A stretch of 64,000 nt of DNA. It comes from Deltaproteobacteria bacterium (GTDB taxonomy: Bacteria > Myxococcota_A > UBA9042 > PHBI01). Below are positions 48,099 to 59,781 of this stretch, piece after piece (positions within the stretch are counted from its first letter, which is position 1; each line of letters begins with the position of its first letter). The notes under the pieces are model-generated. The model did no database searches and had not been told where the DNA came from. It worked only from the letters and a program-made list of their open reading frames with translations. A program made the translations under genes and the position numbers. The stretch covers positions 558,001 through 622,000 of the forward strand of contig JACKFA010000005.1 of NCBI GenBank assembly GCA_020632715.1, in the 5' to 3' direction.

Positions 48099-48923
48099 TC
48101 AGCTCGGCCGCGCCCGGTGCATCGCGCAGCGGCTGTAGAGCGGTTGGAAACCGAAGCGCACGGCGTTTCGTTCCGACGGCGTCCCCGGCGACGTCACGAT
48201 CCACGCGCGCTCCGCCCCCGCCTCCCGCGCGTGCTCGAGCCGCGCCCGGAGGAGCGCTGTCTGCGCCCCCTGCCCCCGCGCCGCGCGGATCGTGCTCATG
48301 CCGAAGAGGTAGGCCTCGCCGTCGTGCACGCGCACCGACGCGCCGGCGATCACCTCCCCGTCGAGCCGCGCGAGGAAGCTCGCCGTGCTCGCGTCGAGCC
48401 CGACGGCGCGCCCGATGAGGAGCGCGTCCGCCGACGGCTCGTCGTTCGGCGAGTAGCCGCGGTCGACCGCGATCGCCCACGCGTCGCGCGTCGCGTCGTC
48501 GACCCGCGCGAGCTCTACCCGGCTCTCCGGGCGGGCGGGCGGCGTCCAGCCGGCGAGCGACATCGCGAACGCCTGCATCCAGTGGGCGAGCCGGTAGCCG
48601 CGCGCGCACAGCGCGTCGGTCAGCGACAGGTGTGTGAACGGACACACCGTGATCGCGACGCCCGCGCCGCGATCGAAGAAGAACGCCTCGAGCTGGTCGA
48701 CCTCGGCGGCCGAGATCGGCTCGCCTACCGCCACGCCGCGCGCGCGCGTCAGCGGGGACGTGCGCCCGCAGTACGTCGCGAGGCCCCCGGCGACCTCGAG
48801 CGCCTCGGCGCCGACGTCGGGCCGCAGGGAGCGGATCGCCGGGACCGTGAGCGCGCCTCCCCAGGCGTCGGTGTGCTCGAAGCGGCGCGCGAGCTCCAGA
48901 TCCGCTGCAAAGGGTGAGCGCAT
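48099..48923 (-). CDS. GNAT-family acetyltransferase, two-domain
   Basis: A 274-residue protein whose C-terminal half is a GNAT domain: AYLFGMSTIRAARGQGAQTALLRARL (acetyl-CoA motif A, with Gln in place of the first Gly of RxxGxG/A) and NAVRFGFQPLY. The N-terminal half resembles a degenerate GNAT repeat. No Shine-Dalgarno precedes ATG 48923, but TAGGAT on this strand lies six bases upstream, suggesting leaderless translation. The acceptor is unknown. Confidence 0.82.
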   Translation of the reverse strand: MRSPFAADLELARRFEHTDAWGGALTVPAIRSLRPDVGAEALEVAGGLATYCGRTSPLTRARGVAVGEPISAAEVDQLEAFFFDRGAGVAITVCPFTHLSLTDALCARGYRLAHWMQAFAMSLAGWTPPARPESRVELARVDDATRDAWAIAVDRGYSPNDEPSADALLIGRAVGLDASTASFLARLDGEVIAGASVRVHDGEAYLFGMSTIRAARGQGAQTALLRARLEHAREAGAERAWIVTSPGTPSERNAVRFGFQPLYSRCAMHRARPS

Positions 48924-48982
48924 GTCGGGATCCTACCGCGACTGCAGGCCCGTCGAAAAGCGCTTGCCCCCCGGCAACGCAC

Positions 48983-51900
48983 GTGACATCTGTACAGTCC
49001 ACTCCGCGACTGGAGCGCGCTACGAAGCCCGAAGCGCCCGCCCCCCGGGGGACCGCCCCCGATCGCACGCGCCCCGAGGACGTCCCCGACGTCCTGCGCT
49101 ATTGGCTCGCGATGATCCGCCACGAGGAGGCCCTCGGGCAGACCCTCCGCGTCGCCCCCGGCGCGCGCCACGCCCCCGCCGACGTCGCGAGCCCCACCGC
49201 CGGCCAGGCCTACTTCAAGCTCCTCCCCGACGCCCTCGCCGGCGCCGAGGGGGCCGACGCGCGCGACGCCGTCGACGCCTTCCTCCTCCGCGAGCGCGAC
49301 GCCCTCACCTTCCCCGTCGGCGGCGAGCGCGCGGCCTTCCTCGAGCACTTCCTCGACGGCTCCTACCGCCGCGAGCGCGCCGCCCGCTTCTCGGGCGACG
49401 ACGAGGGCGAGAGCAGCCACGTCGCCGGCTTCCCCACCTTCCACGACGCCCAGCGCGGCGAGCTCCGCACCCTCCTCCGCTTCCCGGTCTCGCCCCCGGA
49501 GTGGCTCGACGCGAGCGGCGCCGCCTGGCCCGTCCCGCGCTACCGCGACCGCGTCCAGAAGCGCGGCCTCACGCCGCCCGCCCTCGTGCGCGTCGTCGAG
49601 GCCCCGCCGGAAGAGGACGACGACGAGGGCGTCCCGCTCCCGTACTCGCTCGACCCGCAGACCGCGAGCCGCACGCTGGGCGTCTGCGAGGAGCACGTCG
49701 GGCGCTTCCTCGACGACCTCGGCGCGCGCGAGGTCGTCACCCCGGGCGCGATGCTCGGCGCCCTGACCGCCCTCCTCGAGGCCCCGGCCGACGCCTACCC
49801 CGAGGACGCCGTCGCCGCCGCGCTCGACGCGGAGGAGGTCGACGCCCGCGAGGCCCTGACCACGCTGCTCCGCGTCGTGGCGGCGCGCCCGCTCGCCGCG
49901 CGCGTGCGCGCGTTCCCGGTGGCCCTCGCGTGGGACGCGAGCCAGGTCATGACGACCCACGGCCTCCAGAAGGACCTGCGCGCGCTCCTCGGCGAGCCGG
50001 CGCCACGCTCGGGGGCGACGCCGCTCGGCGCCTACCTGCTCGGCGCGCCGCCGCCGCGCGACGCGGGCGTGCACGTCGGGCTCCGCGGCCCCCACGCGCT
50101 CACGGCGGACCAGCGGGCCGTGGCCGACCGCGCGCTCAGGCAGCGCCTCGTGTGCGCGCAGGGGCCGCCCGGCACGGGGAAGACCGAGCTCATCCTGAAC
50201 CTCGCGGCGCACCGGATCACCGCGCAGATGGCGAAGGCCACGGTCGGGACGCCGCCGGCGCTCCCGCACCGGGCGCCCCTCGTGGTGACGTCGACCAACA
50301 ACCGCGCGGTCGACAACGTCATCGGGCCGCTCTCGGCCGACCTCCCGGCCGACCGCCTGCCGCTCGCTCTGCGCCTGGGGAGCCGCCTCGTGATGCAGGA
50401 GGTCACGGTGCCGACGCTGCAGCGCGCGCTCGGCTGGCTCGACCGCGGGGACGCGGCGCGGGCGGCGGCGCGCTGGCCGGCGCTCCAGGCCGAGCTCGCG
50501 GCGCTGCGCGCCGGGGTGCACGGGGAGATCAAGGGGCACGCGAAGGCGGTGGCGGCCGTCGCGGAGCTGCCGGCGGCGCGCGCGAAGGCGGCGGCGCTCG
50601 AGGCGCGGGTCGCGGGGTATCGTGAGCGCTTCGCGGCGCTCGGCCCGGAGCGCGCGGAGCTCGTCCGCGCCGCGCTCGCCGTCGCGGCGGCGTGGGCGGA
50701 GGACGCGCGGGACGGGCTCGCGCGCCTCGAGCGGCTGAGCCGCGTGAGCGCGACGCGGGCGCTGCGCCTCTGGAAGACGGCGCGGCGCGAGCACGGCGAC
50801 GGGCTGCTCGCCGCGGCGGAGCGGCTCGGCGTGACGGTGAGCCTCCCGAAGCAGCCGGCGTCGCACGTGGCCGGGAGCGAGTGGGTCGGCGCGTTCGAGG
50901 CGCTGGTCGCGGCGCTCGGGAAGGTCGCGCGCGACGTGTGGGCCCTCGTCCCCGGGGGGCCGGTGGCCGGAGACCTCGCTCCGACCGACGTCGGCGCGCT
51001 CGAGGAGGAGCTCGACGACGCCCTCGAGCGCGTGAGGAAGCTCGAGAAGGCCCTGCCGCGGGGCGAGGAGATCGGCGCCGACCCGCGCGACGGGGCCGGC
51101 GCGGCCGCGCGCGAGGTGGCGCTCTTCGAGCTCGCGTGCGAGGCGCGGGAGTGCTGGGCGCTCCTCCACAAGGAGCGGCTCCGCGGGCTCCTGAAGGACC
51201 TCGTGAGCCCGAACACGCGCGGCGGGCTCCGCGCGCAGCTCGAGGAGAGCGCTGTCCGGAGGGAGCTCTTCGAGCTCTTCCCGGTCGTCGGGTGCACGCT
51301 GCTGTCGCTCGGGAACGGGTTCCCGCTCGAAGCGGGGGTCATCGACCACGTGATCGTGGACGAGGCCGGGCAGTGCCACCCGGCGTACGCGGTGAGCGCG
51401 CTCGCGCGGGCGGATCGGGCGCTGATCATCGGCGACCCGAACCAGCTCGAGCCGGTGATCGGGCTCGACGCGACCGAGGAGCAGCGGGTGCTGCGGCGCA
51501 CGGCCTGCCCGCTCGGCGAGGCGGCGCTCGCGCCGTTCCGGGCGACGTCGTCGGCGGGTCGCTCCGCGCAGACGCTGGCGGCGCGCGGCGCGGGCGAGGT
51601 GCTGCACCTGCGCGACCACTTCCGGTGCCAGCCGGCGATCATCCGGATCTCCGACGCCCTCTGCGGCTACGGGCTCCGCGTCGTGACGCCGCCGGCGTCG
51701 CTCGCGGCGCGCACGCCGCACCTGCCGGAGCCGGTGGTGCTCCACGACATCCGCGGCGAGCAGACGCCGCGCGGCGGGAGCTGGGCGAACGACGCCGAGG
51801 TCGACCGCGTCGCGGCGCTCTTGCGCGAGCTCCTCCGCGACGGCGTCCAGGCCGGGCAGATCGCCATCCTGACCCCCTACCGCGGGCAGCTCCTCTCGCT

Positions 51901-52228
51901 CCGCCAGCGCCTGAAGCTCGAGGGGATCCCGACCGACGACCGCGTCGAGCAGGACCTCCAGGGGCAGCTCTTCGACGACGCGCCGCCGAGCGCCGTCGCC
52001 GTCGGCACCGTGCACCGCTTCCAGGGCGGCGAGCGCGACGTCGTCATCTTCTCGACGGTCGTCACGAAGGAGCGGTCGCTCGCGTTCTCGAACGCGAAGG
52101 TGAACCTCGTGAACGTGGCGGTGTCGCGGGCGCGGAAGCACCTCGTGGTCGTCGGCCACGCGGACGTGCTCGACCGCGGCCCGGTCACGCGCGTCCTGCG
52201 ACGCGCGGCGTGGACGGTGCCGCTATAG
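48983..52228 (+). CDS. Large superfamily 1B (Upf1/DNA2-like) helicase
   Basis: A 1081-residue ATPase. An N-terminal region of about 370 residues of unknown fold precedes Walker A GPPGTGKTE, motif Ia STNNRAVDN, a helical insertion of about 300 residues, Walker B VIVDEAGQCHP, motif III IIGDPNQLEPVIG, DHFRCQPAII, TVHRFQGGERDVVIFS (motif V) and NVAVSRARKHLVVVG (motif VI). These define an SF1B helicase acting on DNA or RNA. No nuclease domain is seen. The start is uncertain: GTG 48983 is the only common start codon before the conserved PDVLRYWLAMIRHEE; no ribosome site is visible. Confidence 0.85.
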   Translation: MTSVQSTPRLERATKPEAPAPRGTAPDRTRPEDVPDVLRYWLAMIRHEEALGQTLRVAPGARHAPADVASPTAGQAYFKLLPDALAGAEGADARDAVDAFLLRERDALTFPVGGERAAFLEHFLDGSYRRERAARFSGDDEGESSHVAGFPTFHDAQRGELRTLLRFPVSPPEWLDASGAAWPVPRYRDRVQKRGLTPPALVRVVEAPPEEDDDEGVPLPYSLDPQTASRTLGVCEEHVGRFLDDLGAREVVTPGAMLGALTALLEAPADAYPEDAVAAALDAEEVDAREALTTLLRVVAARPLAARVRAFPVALAWDASQVMTTHGLQKDLRALLGEPAPRSGATPLGAYLLGAPPPRDAGVHVGLRGPHALTADQRAVADRALRQRLVCAQGPPGTGKTELILNLAAHRITAQMAKATVGTPPALPHRAPLVVTSTNNRAVDNVIGPLSADLPADRLPLALRLGSRLVMQEVTVPTLQRALGWLDRGDAARAAARWPALQAELAALRAGVHGEIKGHAKAVAAVAELPAARAKAAALEARVAGYRERFAALGPERAELVRAALAVAAAWAEDARDGLARLERLSRVSATRALRLWKTARREHGDGLLAAAERLGVTVSLPKQPASHVAGSEWVGAFEALVAALGKVARDVWALVPGGPVAGDLAPTDVGALEEELDDALERVRKLEKALPRGEEIGADPRDGAGAAAREVALFELACEARECWALLHKERLRGLLKDLVSPNTRGGLRAQLEESAVRRELFELFPVVGCTLLSLGNGFPLEAGVIDHVIVDEAGQCHPAYAVSALARADRALIIGDPNQLEPVIGLDATEEQRVLRRTACPLGEAALAPFRATSSAGRSAQTLAARGAGEVLHLRDHFRCQPAIIRISDALCGYGLRVVTPPASLAARTPHLPEPVVLHDIRGEQTPRGGSWANDAEVDRVAALLRELLRDGVQAGQIAILTPYRGQLLSLRQRLKLEGIPTDDRVEQDLQGQLFDDAPPSAVAVGTVHRFQGGERDVVIFSTVVTKERSLAFSNAKVNLVNVAVSRARKHLVVVGHADVLDRGPVTRVLRRAAWTVPL

Positions 52229-52235
52229 AGCCTGG

Positions 52236-52440
52236 GCAACAGGCTGATATCTTTCGGTAACCACGGAGACACGGAGACACGGAGGGCGGAGGGAGAGGAG
52301 AGAGGAGCGCGAGCCCTCCCCTCTCCTCCCGTTTCGGATTTCGCTGATCGCCGACTCGGAGACGGAAGTCGCTGACCTCACCGAGCCCTCCGTGCCTCCG
52401 TGCCTCCGTGGTTTCCTTCTGGTTTCAGCGCGTTGCGCTG
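52236..52440. repeat. About 200-bp palindromic element (ACGGAG repeats)
   Basis: AACCACGGAGACACGGAGACACGGAGGG-type sequence at about 52259-52287 is mirrored by the complementary CCTCCGTGCCTCCGTGCCTCCGTGGTTT at 52386-52414. Outer flanks (CAACAGGCTGAT... and its partner near 52440) extend the symmetry with mismatches, and inner GGGAGAGGAG/CTCTCCTCCC add another stem. It fills the gap between the helicase and lectin-type genes; no gene is inside. Confidence 0.75.
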
Positions 52441-52470
52441 GATCCAAGCGAGACACGGGCACCCAGCGGG

Positions 52471-54861
52471 TCAGTTCAAGGGCTCGGACTCGCAGACGTA
52501 GCGGCCGATCTTGGCGCAGTCGATGTCGTTCCACGAGCCGTCGCCCTTGTAGGCGGTGCAGTCCTCGCCGGTGCTGCCGTCGTTCGGCTCTCCCGAGTTC
52601 CAGTGCGAGTAGGCGCTCGTGTCGCTGTTGTCGTCCCAGAGGAAGACCCCCTCCTCCGCGCTGTCGCCGGCCCCCACGAGCCCGTTCTCGCCGACCTGCG
52701 CGAACACGAACGCGTCCTCCTCGGCCGACCCGATGCTCACCAGGTGCGCCCCGAACTGCTGGCAGTTGAACGCCGCGGTCGTCATGGTCACGTCGGTGTC
52801 GAAGCGCGAGTAGCAGTGCCCGTTGTCGCCGACCCACGCCCGGTCCGCCCCCGAGCTCGCGTCGCACGGTAGCTGGCACGTCGACGAGCACCCGTCACCG
52901 TCCACCGTGTTCCCGTCGTCACACGTCTCGCCGGCCGTCATGACGCCGTTGCCGCAGCCCGTGACGGCGCAGTTCGAGTCGCACCCGTCGCCGTCCTCGA
53001 GGTCGCCGTCGTCGCACTCCTCGCGCCACTCGATGGTGCCGTTGCCGCACGTCGAGAACTCGCAGATGTACTTGTGCGTGTTGCTGCAGTTCTCCGAGTT
53101 CCAGCCGCTCTGGTTGACGATCAGGCAGTCCCGGCCGCTGTTGGTGTTCGGCGCCGCGGCCGTCCAGTGGATGTAGCCGGAGAGCTCGTCGCCGTCGAGG
53201 TCGACCCAGGACCCCTCCACGTCCCGGTCCGAGGCCCCCGCCCAGAAGTTGTTCCCCGCCGTCATCACGAAGAAGATCTCCTCTTGCGCCCGCGACGTCG
53301 GGAGGGCCAGCACGCCGCCCCGGCCCAGGCACTCCGTCTGGGCCGACGTCCACGACCGGTTCGCCGCGAAGCGGAGGTAGCATCCGTAGGTGGTCGTCGC
53401 GATGTTCTCCCAGTCGTCGATGGTCGCGCCGCACGCGAGGTCGCAGTCCGACGGGCACTGATCGCCGTCGACGAGGTTGCCGTCGTCGCAGTCCTCGCCG
53501 TCGTCGACGATGCCGTTGCCGCACGCCGGGAAGGTGCAGTTCTCGTCGCACCCGTCGCCGTTGTCCTCGTTGCCGTCGTCGCACTCCTCGTTCGACGTGA
53601 CCACGCCGTCGCCGCACGTGTCGCGCTCACACACGATGTCGACGTTGCGGTCGCACGGGAGGCTGTCCCAGAGCCCCGACCGGGACTCGACGCAGTAGGG
53701 GTCGCCGAGATCCGTGTCGATCTCGGGATCCCAGCCCGTCGTGTCCTTGTAGTCGAGCTCCTCGCCCGTGACCCAGGTCGCCGGAAAGCCGCCCCCGCTC
53801 GCCGGCTGGAGCCCGATCCAGAACTGCCCGAAGTGCTCGCTCACGTAGAGGTTCTCGTAGGCGTTGTCGAGGGTGACCACGTGCGCCCCGAAGTACGCGC
53901 ACGCCGTCGTCGCGTCGTCGTAGGTGATGAACGTGTCGGTCGTGGGGACATCGAAGTAGCAGCCCGTCGTGAGCTCGAGCGTGTCGAAGCCGTCGCCGAT
54001 CGCCGAGCAGTCGATCTTGCAGTCGCTGCCGCAGAAGTCGCCCCAGAGAAACACGCCGGGCTCGCACTCCTCGTCGTTGTTCGGGTCGACGACCTGGTCC
54101 CCGCAGGTGCTCTCGACGCAGACGCCGTCCCCCGCCGCGTCGCGCCAGCCGGTGTCGCACGCGCAGGTCGCCTCGCCCGCGACGACGCTGCAGCTCGCGT
54201 GGTCGTTGCACGTCGTCATCGCGCAGCTCGGCGCGCACACGCCGTCGCCGTCGTCGTCCTGGTAGCCCTCGGCGCAGACCCCGCACAGATCGCCGTCGTA
54301 GCCCGTCGCGCAGTCGCAGTGGTAGCCGCTCACCTCGTCGACGCAGGTCCCGCCGCTCTCGCACGTGACCGCGGCGCAGTCGTCGACGTCGGTCTCGCAC
54401 GCGTCCCCGTCGTAGCCGTCGTGGCACACGCAGACGACCGCGCCGAGGTTGTCCGCGCAGTCCCCGTGCCCCGAGCAGCTGTCGGTCGCGCACGCCGGCG
54501 CGCAGACGCCGTCGTGGTCGTTGTCCTGCTCACCCTCCGGGCACCCCGCGGCGTCGGCCGTGTCCGCCGTGTCCGCGACGGTGTCGCCCGCGTCCGCCGC
54601 GTCCGCCGCGTCGCCGCCGCCGTCCTCGGCGTCGCCGACGTCGGCCGCGTCGACGTCCTCACCCCCCGCGGTGTCCGCGGCGTCGTCCCCGCCCGTGTCC
54701 GCCACGGTCGCGTCCTCGTCGACATCCGCCGCCGTCGTGTCGGCGGTGCTCGTCGCGTCGGCGGTGTCCGCGGTGCCCGTCGCGCCCCCGCTGTCGCCGC
54801 AGGCGCCGAGGCCCGCGACGGCGACGGCGAGCGCGATGGTGAGGGTGGTCAGCTTCGTCAT
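52471..54861 (-). CDS. C-type-lectin-like lipoprotein B
   Basis: A 796-residue predicted lipoprotein (lipobox GLGAC, Cys21). Asp/Ala/Thr-rich linker to about residue 105, EGF-like and Cys-rich modules to about 265, then three C-type-lectin-like domains separated by Cys-rich CGNG...CDDGN units (the myxococcal Cys-rich repeat type). The third lectin domain carries Glu758-Pro-Asn760 and Trp777-Asn-Asp779, the classical calcium site and mannose-type signature of animal C-type lectins. It is probably a surface carbohydrate-binding adhesin; ligand specificity is inference. It lies 41 bp behind its paralogue A, in one operon. ATG 54861 has GAGGAG upstream. Confidence 0.88.
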   Translation of the reverse strand: MTKLTTLTIALAVAVAGLGACGDSGGATGTADTADATSTADTTAADVDEDATVADTGGDDAADTAGGEDVDAADVGDAEDGGGDAADAADAGDTVADTADTADAAGCPEGEQDNDHDGVCAPACATDSCSGHGDCADNLGAVVCVCHDGYDGDACETDVDDCAAVTCESGGTCVDEVSGYHCDCATGYDGDLCGVCAEGYQDDDGDGVCAPSCAMTTCNDHASCSVVAGEATCACDTGWRDAAGDGVCVESTCGDQVVDPNNDEECEPGVFLWGDFCGSDCKIDCSAIGDGFDTLELTTGCYFDVPTTDTFITYDDATTACAYFGAHVVTLDNAYENLYVSEHFGQFWIGLQPASGGGFPATWVTGEELDYKDTTGWDPEIDTDLGDPYCVESRSGLWDSLPCDRNVDIVCERDTCGDGVVTSNEECDDGNEDNGDGCDENCTFPACGNGIVDDGEDCDDGNLVDGDQCPSDCDLACGATIDDWENIATTTYGCYLRFAANRSWTSAQTECLGRGGVLALPTSRAQEEIFFVMTAGNNFWAGASDRDVEGSWVDLDGDELSGYIHWTAAAPNTNSGRDCLIVNQSGWNSENCSNTHKYICEFSTCGNGTIEWREECDDGDLEDGDGCDSNCAVTGCGNGVMTAGETCDDGNTVDGDGCSSTCQLPCDASSGADRAWVGDNGHCYSRFDTDVTMTTAAFNCQQFGAHLVSIGSAEEDAFVFAQVGENGLVGAGDSAEEGVFLWDDNSDTSAYSHWNSGEPNDGSTGEDCTAYKGDGSWNDIDCAKIGRYVCESEPLN

Positions 54862-54902
54862 GGTCCTGGCTCCTCGTCCAGCGTGGTCCATCTCGGCGTC
54901 GT

Positions 54903-57287
<2,385 letters not shown>

Positions 57288-57354
57288 GCAAGGCTCCTGG
57301 CGTGCGGCGCGCCACAGGGCGACCGCGAGATTCGAGGTGGGACGCGGAGGGGAG

Positions 57355-57370
57355 AGCAAGGAGCGTGCCG
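57355..57370 (-). promoter_or_regulatory. Candidate sigma54 promoter of the lectin lipoprotein operon
   Basis: On the minus strand this reads CGGCACGCTCCTTGCT, matching TGGCACG-N4-TTGCW except for the first base, with the required 10 bases between GG and GC. Initiation near 57344 gives a 57-base leader before ATG 57287. It differs at only two positions from the kinase promoter at 9183. Confidence 0.75.
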
Positions 57371-57402
57371 CCGCGCGGCGACACGCCTGGCTCCGACCGC
57401 GG

Positions 57403-58776
57403 CTACTCCTCGATCACCGCCTTGAACATCTCGAAGATGGCGCGGTGGCCGGCCTCGTTGGGGTGGATGCAGCTGACGTCGAACCAGAGCTCGGCGTCGG
57501 GGCCCTGGTAGCAGCGGTTCGCGGGGTCGGCGTCGGGGCCGGTGGCGACGTAGCCGTGGCCGCAGAAGTGCTCGAGCATCCAGAGGAGGTCGACCTGGTG
57601 GTCGGCGGCGACGCGCGCGTATTCGTTCAGGATCCAGACGACCATGGCGGCCTGCTGCGCGGGGTACTTCCAGGGCTTGTAGCCGGCGAGCGAGGCGACG
57701 GCGATGTCGAGCCCGGAGAGGTCGAAGGAGCCGATGCCGGGGATGACGAGCTCGTCCTGCGGGGTGCAGGCGTCGGTGTCGCCGGTGCTGTCGGTGAACT
57801 CGTAGGGGTTGGCGAAGACGACGTAGGAGCCGTTCGGGAAGCGCTCGGGGGACTTCAGCCAGACGATGGCTTCCTCGAGGTAGGCGACGGTGCTCTCGGC
57901 GAGGGCCCAGACGCTCGGGTAGCCGGCGTCGGCCTCCTCGTCGCTCGCCTCACCGCCCTTCTGCGTGATGGCGGCGATGTCGTTGCCGCCCATGGTGAAG
58001 ACGACGAGGGTGGTGGCGTCGCTGCCGCCGTCGGGGAAGCAGTCGGGGATCTGGTGGCCGCCGTCGAGGAGGTCGTCGGTGCGCGCGCCCCACTTCGCGC
58101 AGTCCCGGAAGTCGCCGGACTCGCGGAGGCCGCCCTTGCCGGTGACGTAGTCGTAGGCCTTCCAGAGCCCCCAGCTGACGACGGGCTCGCCGCGGTCGAG
58201 GCCGAAGCGGGTGGCGAGCCACTCGGCGAGGAGGTTGCGGTAGAAGTGGCTGTTGTCGATGGAGAGCAGGTGCTGCTCGTTCGGGGTGCCGACGGTGACG
58301 CTGTCGCCGAGGAAGACGACCTTCTCGACGCCGGTGATGGCCTGGTGGTTCGTGCCGAGGCAGTGGCTCCCGGCGACGAGGTTCGGGAACTGGTCGTAGT
58401 CGGGCGAGGGGTCGCTCGGGTCGTCGCTCGCGAGGGCGGGGAAGCAGCGCGCGGCGATGGTCGGCGGCGTGGTGTCGGCGGGCTCGGCAGTGTCGTCGGT
58501 GGCGTCGACCGTGTCGGGGCCAGCGTCGTCGCCGGTGTCGTCGGCGGCGGTGTCGTCGGCGGCGGTGTCGTCGGCGGCGGTGTCGGCGGTGTCGGCGGTG
58601 TCTGGGGGCGCGACCGTGTCGGGGGCGGGCGCGGTGTCGGGGGCGGGTGTGGTGTCGATGGCGAGGGAGGCGTCGGCGTCGACGGCGGCGAGGTCACCGG
58701 TGGCGGCGTCGCTGCTACAGCCGGCGGCGGCGGCGAGGGCGACGCCGAGCGCGAGGAGGCGGAGGATGTGGTTCAT
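57403..58776 (-). CDS. SGNH/GDSL-hydrolase lipoprotein
   Basis: A 457-residue predicted lipoprotein (lipobox AAAGC) with a Thr/Asp/Ala/Pro-rich linker of about 85 residues and an SGNH-hydrolase domain. Block I is VVFLGDSVTVG (nucleophile Ser), block III FTMGGNDI, block V SCIHPNEAGH with the catalytic His. The Asp normally three residues before that His is Ser here; an Asp lies two residues further upstream (FDVSCIH). It may be an esterase acting on surface polysaccharide or lipid. It precedes the lectin operon on the same strand. Confidence 0.87.
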   Translation of the reverse strand: MNHILRLLALGVALAAAAGCSSDAATGDLAAVDADASLAIDTTPAPDTAPAPDTVAPPDTADTADTAADDTAADDTAADDTGDDAGPDTVDATDDTAEPADTTPPTIAARCFPALASDDPSDPSPDYDQFPNLVAGSHCLGTNHQAITGVEKVVFLGDSVTVGTPNEQHLLSIDNSHFYRNLLAEWLATRFGLDRGEPVVSWGLWKAYDYVTGKGGLRESGDFRDCAKWGARTDDLLDGGHQIPDCFPDGGSDATTLVVFTMGGNDIAAITQKGGEASDEEADAGYPSVWALAESTVAYLEEAIVWLKSPERFPNGSYVVFANPYEFTDSTGDTDACTPQDELVIPGIGSFDLSGLDIAVASLAGYKPWKYPAQQAAMVVWILNEYARVAADHQVDLLWMLEHFCGHGYVATGPDADPANRCYQGPDAELWFDVSCIHPNEAGHRAIFEMFKAVIEE

Positions 58777-58815
58777 GAGAGCGCGAGGGTAGCACGAACG
58801 CCGGGGGGCGAGCGA

Positions 58816-59781
58816 TCAAGCGCCGACGCGGGCGGCGAGCTCGGCGAGGGTGAGGGCGCCGGGGCCGAGCCCTTCGCCGACGGCCCAGGCGATGGCGCGC
58901 TGGAGGCCGACGTTGACGGGGGTGGGGACGCCGTGTTCGCGCCCGAGGCGGGCGATCTCGCCGTTGAGGTAGTCGCTCTCGGCGCTGCCGGCGTCGCGGG
59001 CGAGGCTCTGCCAGGTGGAGCCGCCGCCGCGGGCGCGGCCGGCGATGGTGCCGAGGGTGAGGCCGTGGTGGCGGGCGCGCTCCTCGTCGTGGGAGGGGAG
59101 CGGGAGGCCGGCGGCGGCGAAGACGGCGCGGGCCTCGGCGCGGGCGCGGTGGGCGAGGTCGGAGTCGGAGGCGTCGGGGCCGGCGAGCGCCTCCACGGCG
59201 TTCGCGACGTTGCTGACGAGCTTCCCGCGCTTCCAGCGCATGACGTCGGGGCGGGGCGCGGCGCGGAAGCCGGCGCGAGCGAAAGCGGCGGTGAGCGCGG
59301 CATCGACGTCGTCGGTGCCGCCGGTGGCGAGGCCGGGGTCGAGGCAGCCGTAGGTGCCGGTGAACCAGAGCTCGACGGTGCCGGGGGAGAGGAAGCTCGC
59401 GGGGAGCCAGACGTAGACGCCGTGGACGCGCTCGAACCAGCGGAGGGCGAGGCGCTCGGCTTCGAGGCCGTTGGTGAGGCAGGCGACGGGGGTGTCGGGC
59501 GGGGCGCAGGTGGCGAGGTCGACGAGGGCGGCGGCGGCGTCCTGGGTCTTGGTGGCGAGGAGGACGGTGTCGCCGGGGCGCCAGGAGAGCTCGGCGGGGT
59601 GGGCGACGACGGGGGGCGCGACCTCCCAGGCGCCGTCGGGGGCCAAGAGGCGGAGCCCCCTGGCGCGGAGCGCCTCGAGCTGCGCGCCGCGGGCGATGAG
59701 GGCGACCTCCTCCCCAGCGAGAGCAAGCCGACCGCCAACAGCACCACCAACGGCGCCGGCGCCAAGGATCACGAAGCGCAT
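58816..59781 (-). CDS. Ketopantoate reductase (PanE/ApbA) family protein
   Basis: A 321-residue NADP-binding reductase. The N-terminal Rossmann motif is VILGAGAVGGAVGGRLALAG; the central LLATKTQDAAAAL and TNGLEAERL and the C-terminal KRGKLVSNVANAVEAL with the conserved Lys belong to the PanE family. Reduction of 2-dehydropantoate for coenzyme A synthesis is the family function, but paralogues act on other 2-oxoacids. ATG 59781 begins the Rossmann strand; the frame is open to 59919. Confidence 0.88.
   Translation of the reverse strand: MRFVILGAGAVGGAVGGRLALAGEEVALIARGAQLEALRARGLRLLAPDGAWEVAPPVVAHPAELSWRPGDTVLLATKTQDAAAALVDLATCAPPDTPVACLTNGLEAERLALRWFERVHGVYVWLPASFLSPGTVELWFTGTYGCLDPGLATGGTDDVDAALTAAFARAGFRAAPRPDVMRWKRGKLVSNVANAVEALAGPDASDSDLAHRARAEARAVFAAAGLPLPSHDEERARHHGLTLGTIAGRARGGGSTWQSLARDAGSAESDYLNGEIARLGREHGVPTPVNVGLQRAIAWAVGEGLGPGALTLAELAARVGA

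Noticed and set aside
59713..59728. A sigma54-like motif (TGGCGGTCGGCTTGCT, minus strand)
   Set aside because: It lies inside the PanE-family coding sequence just after the start and matches only the GG/GC core. The codons explain it.
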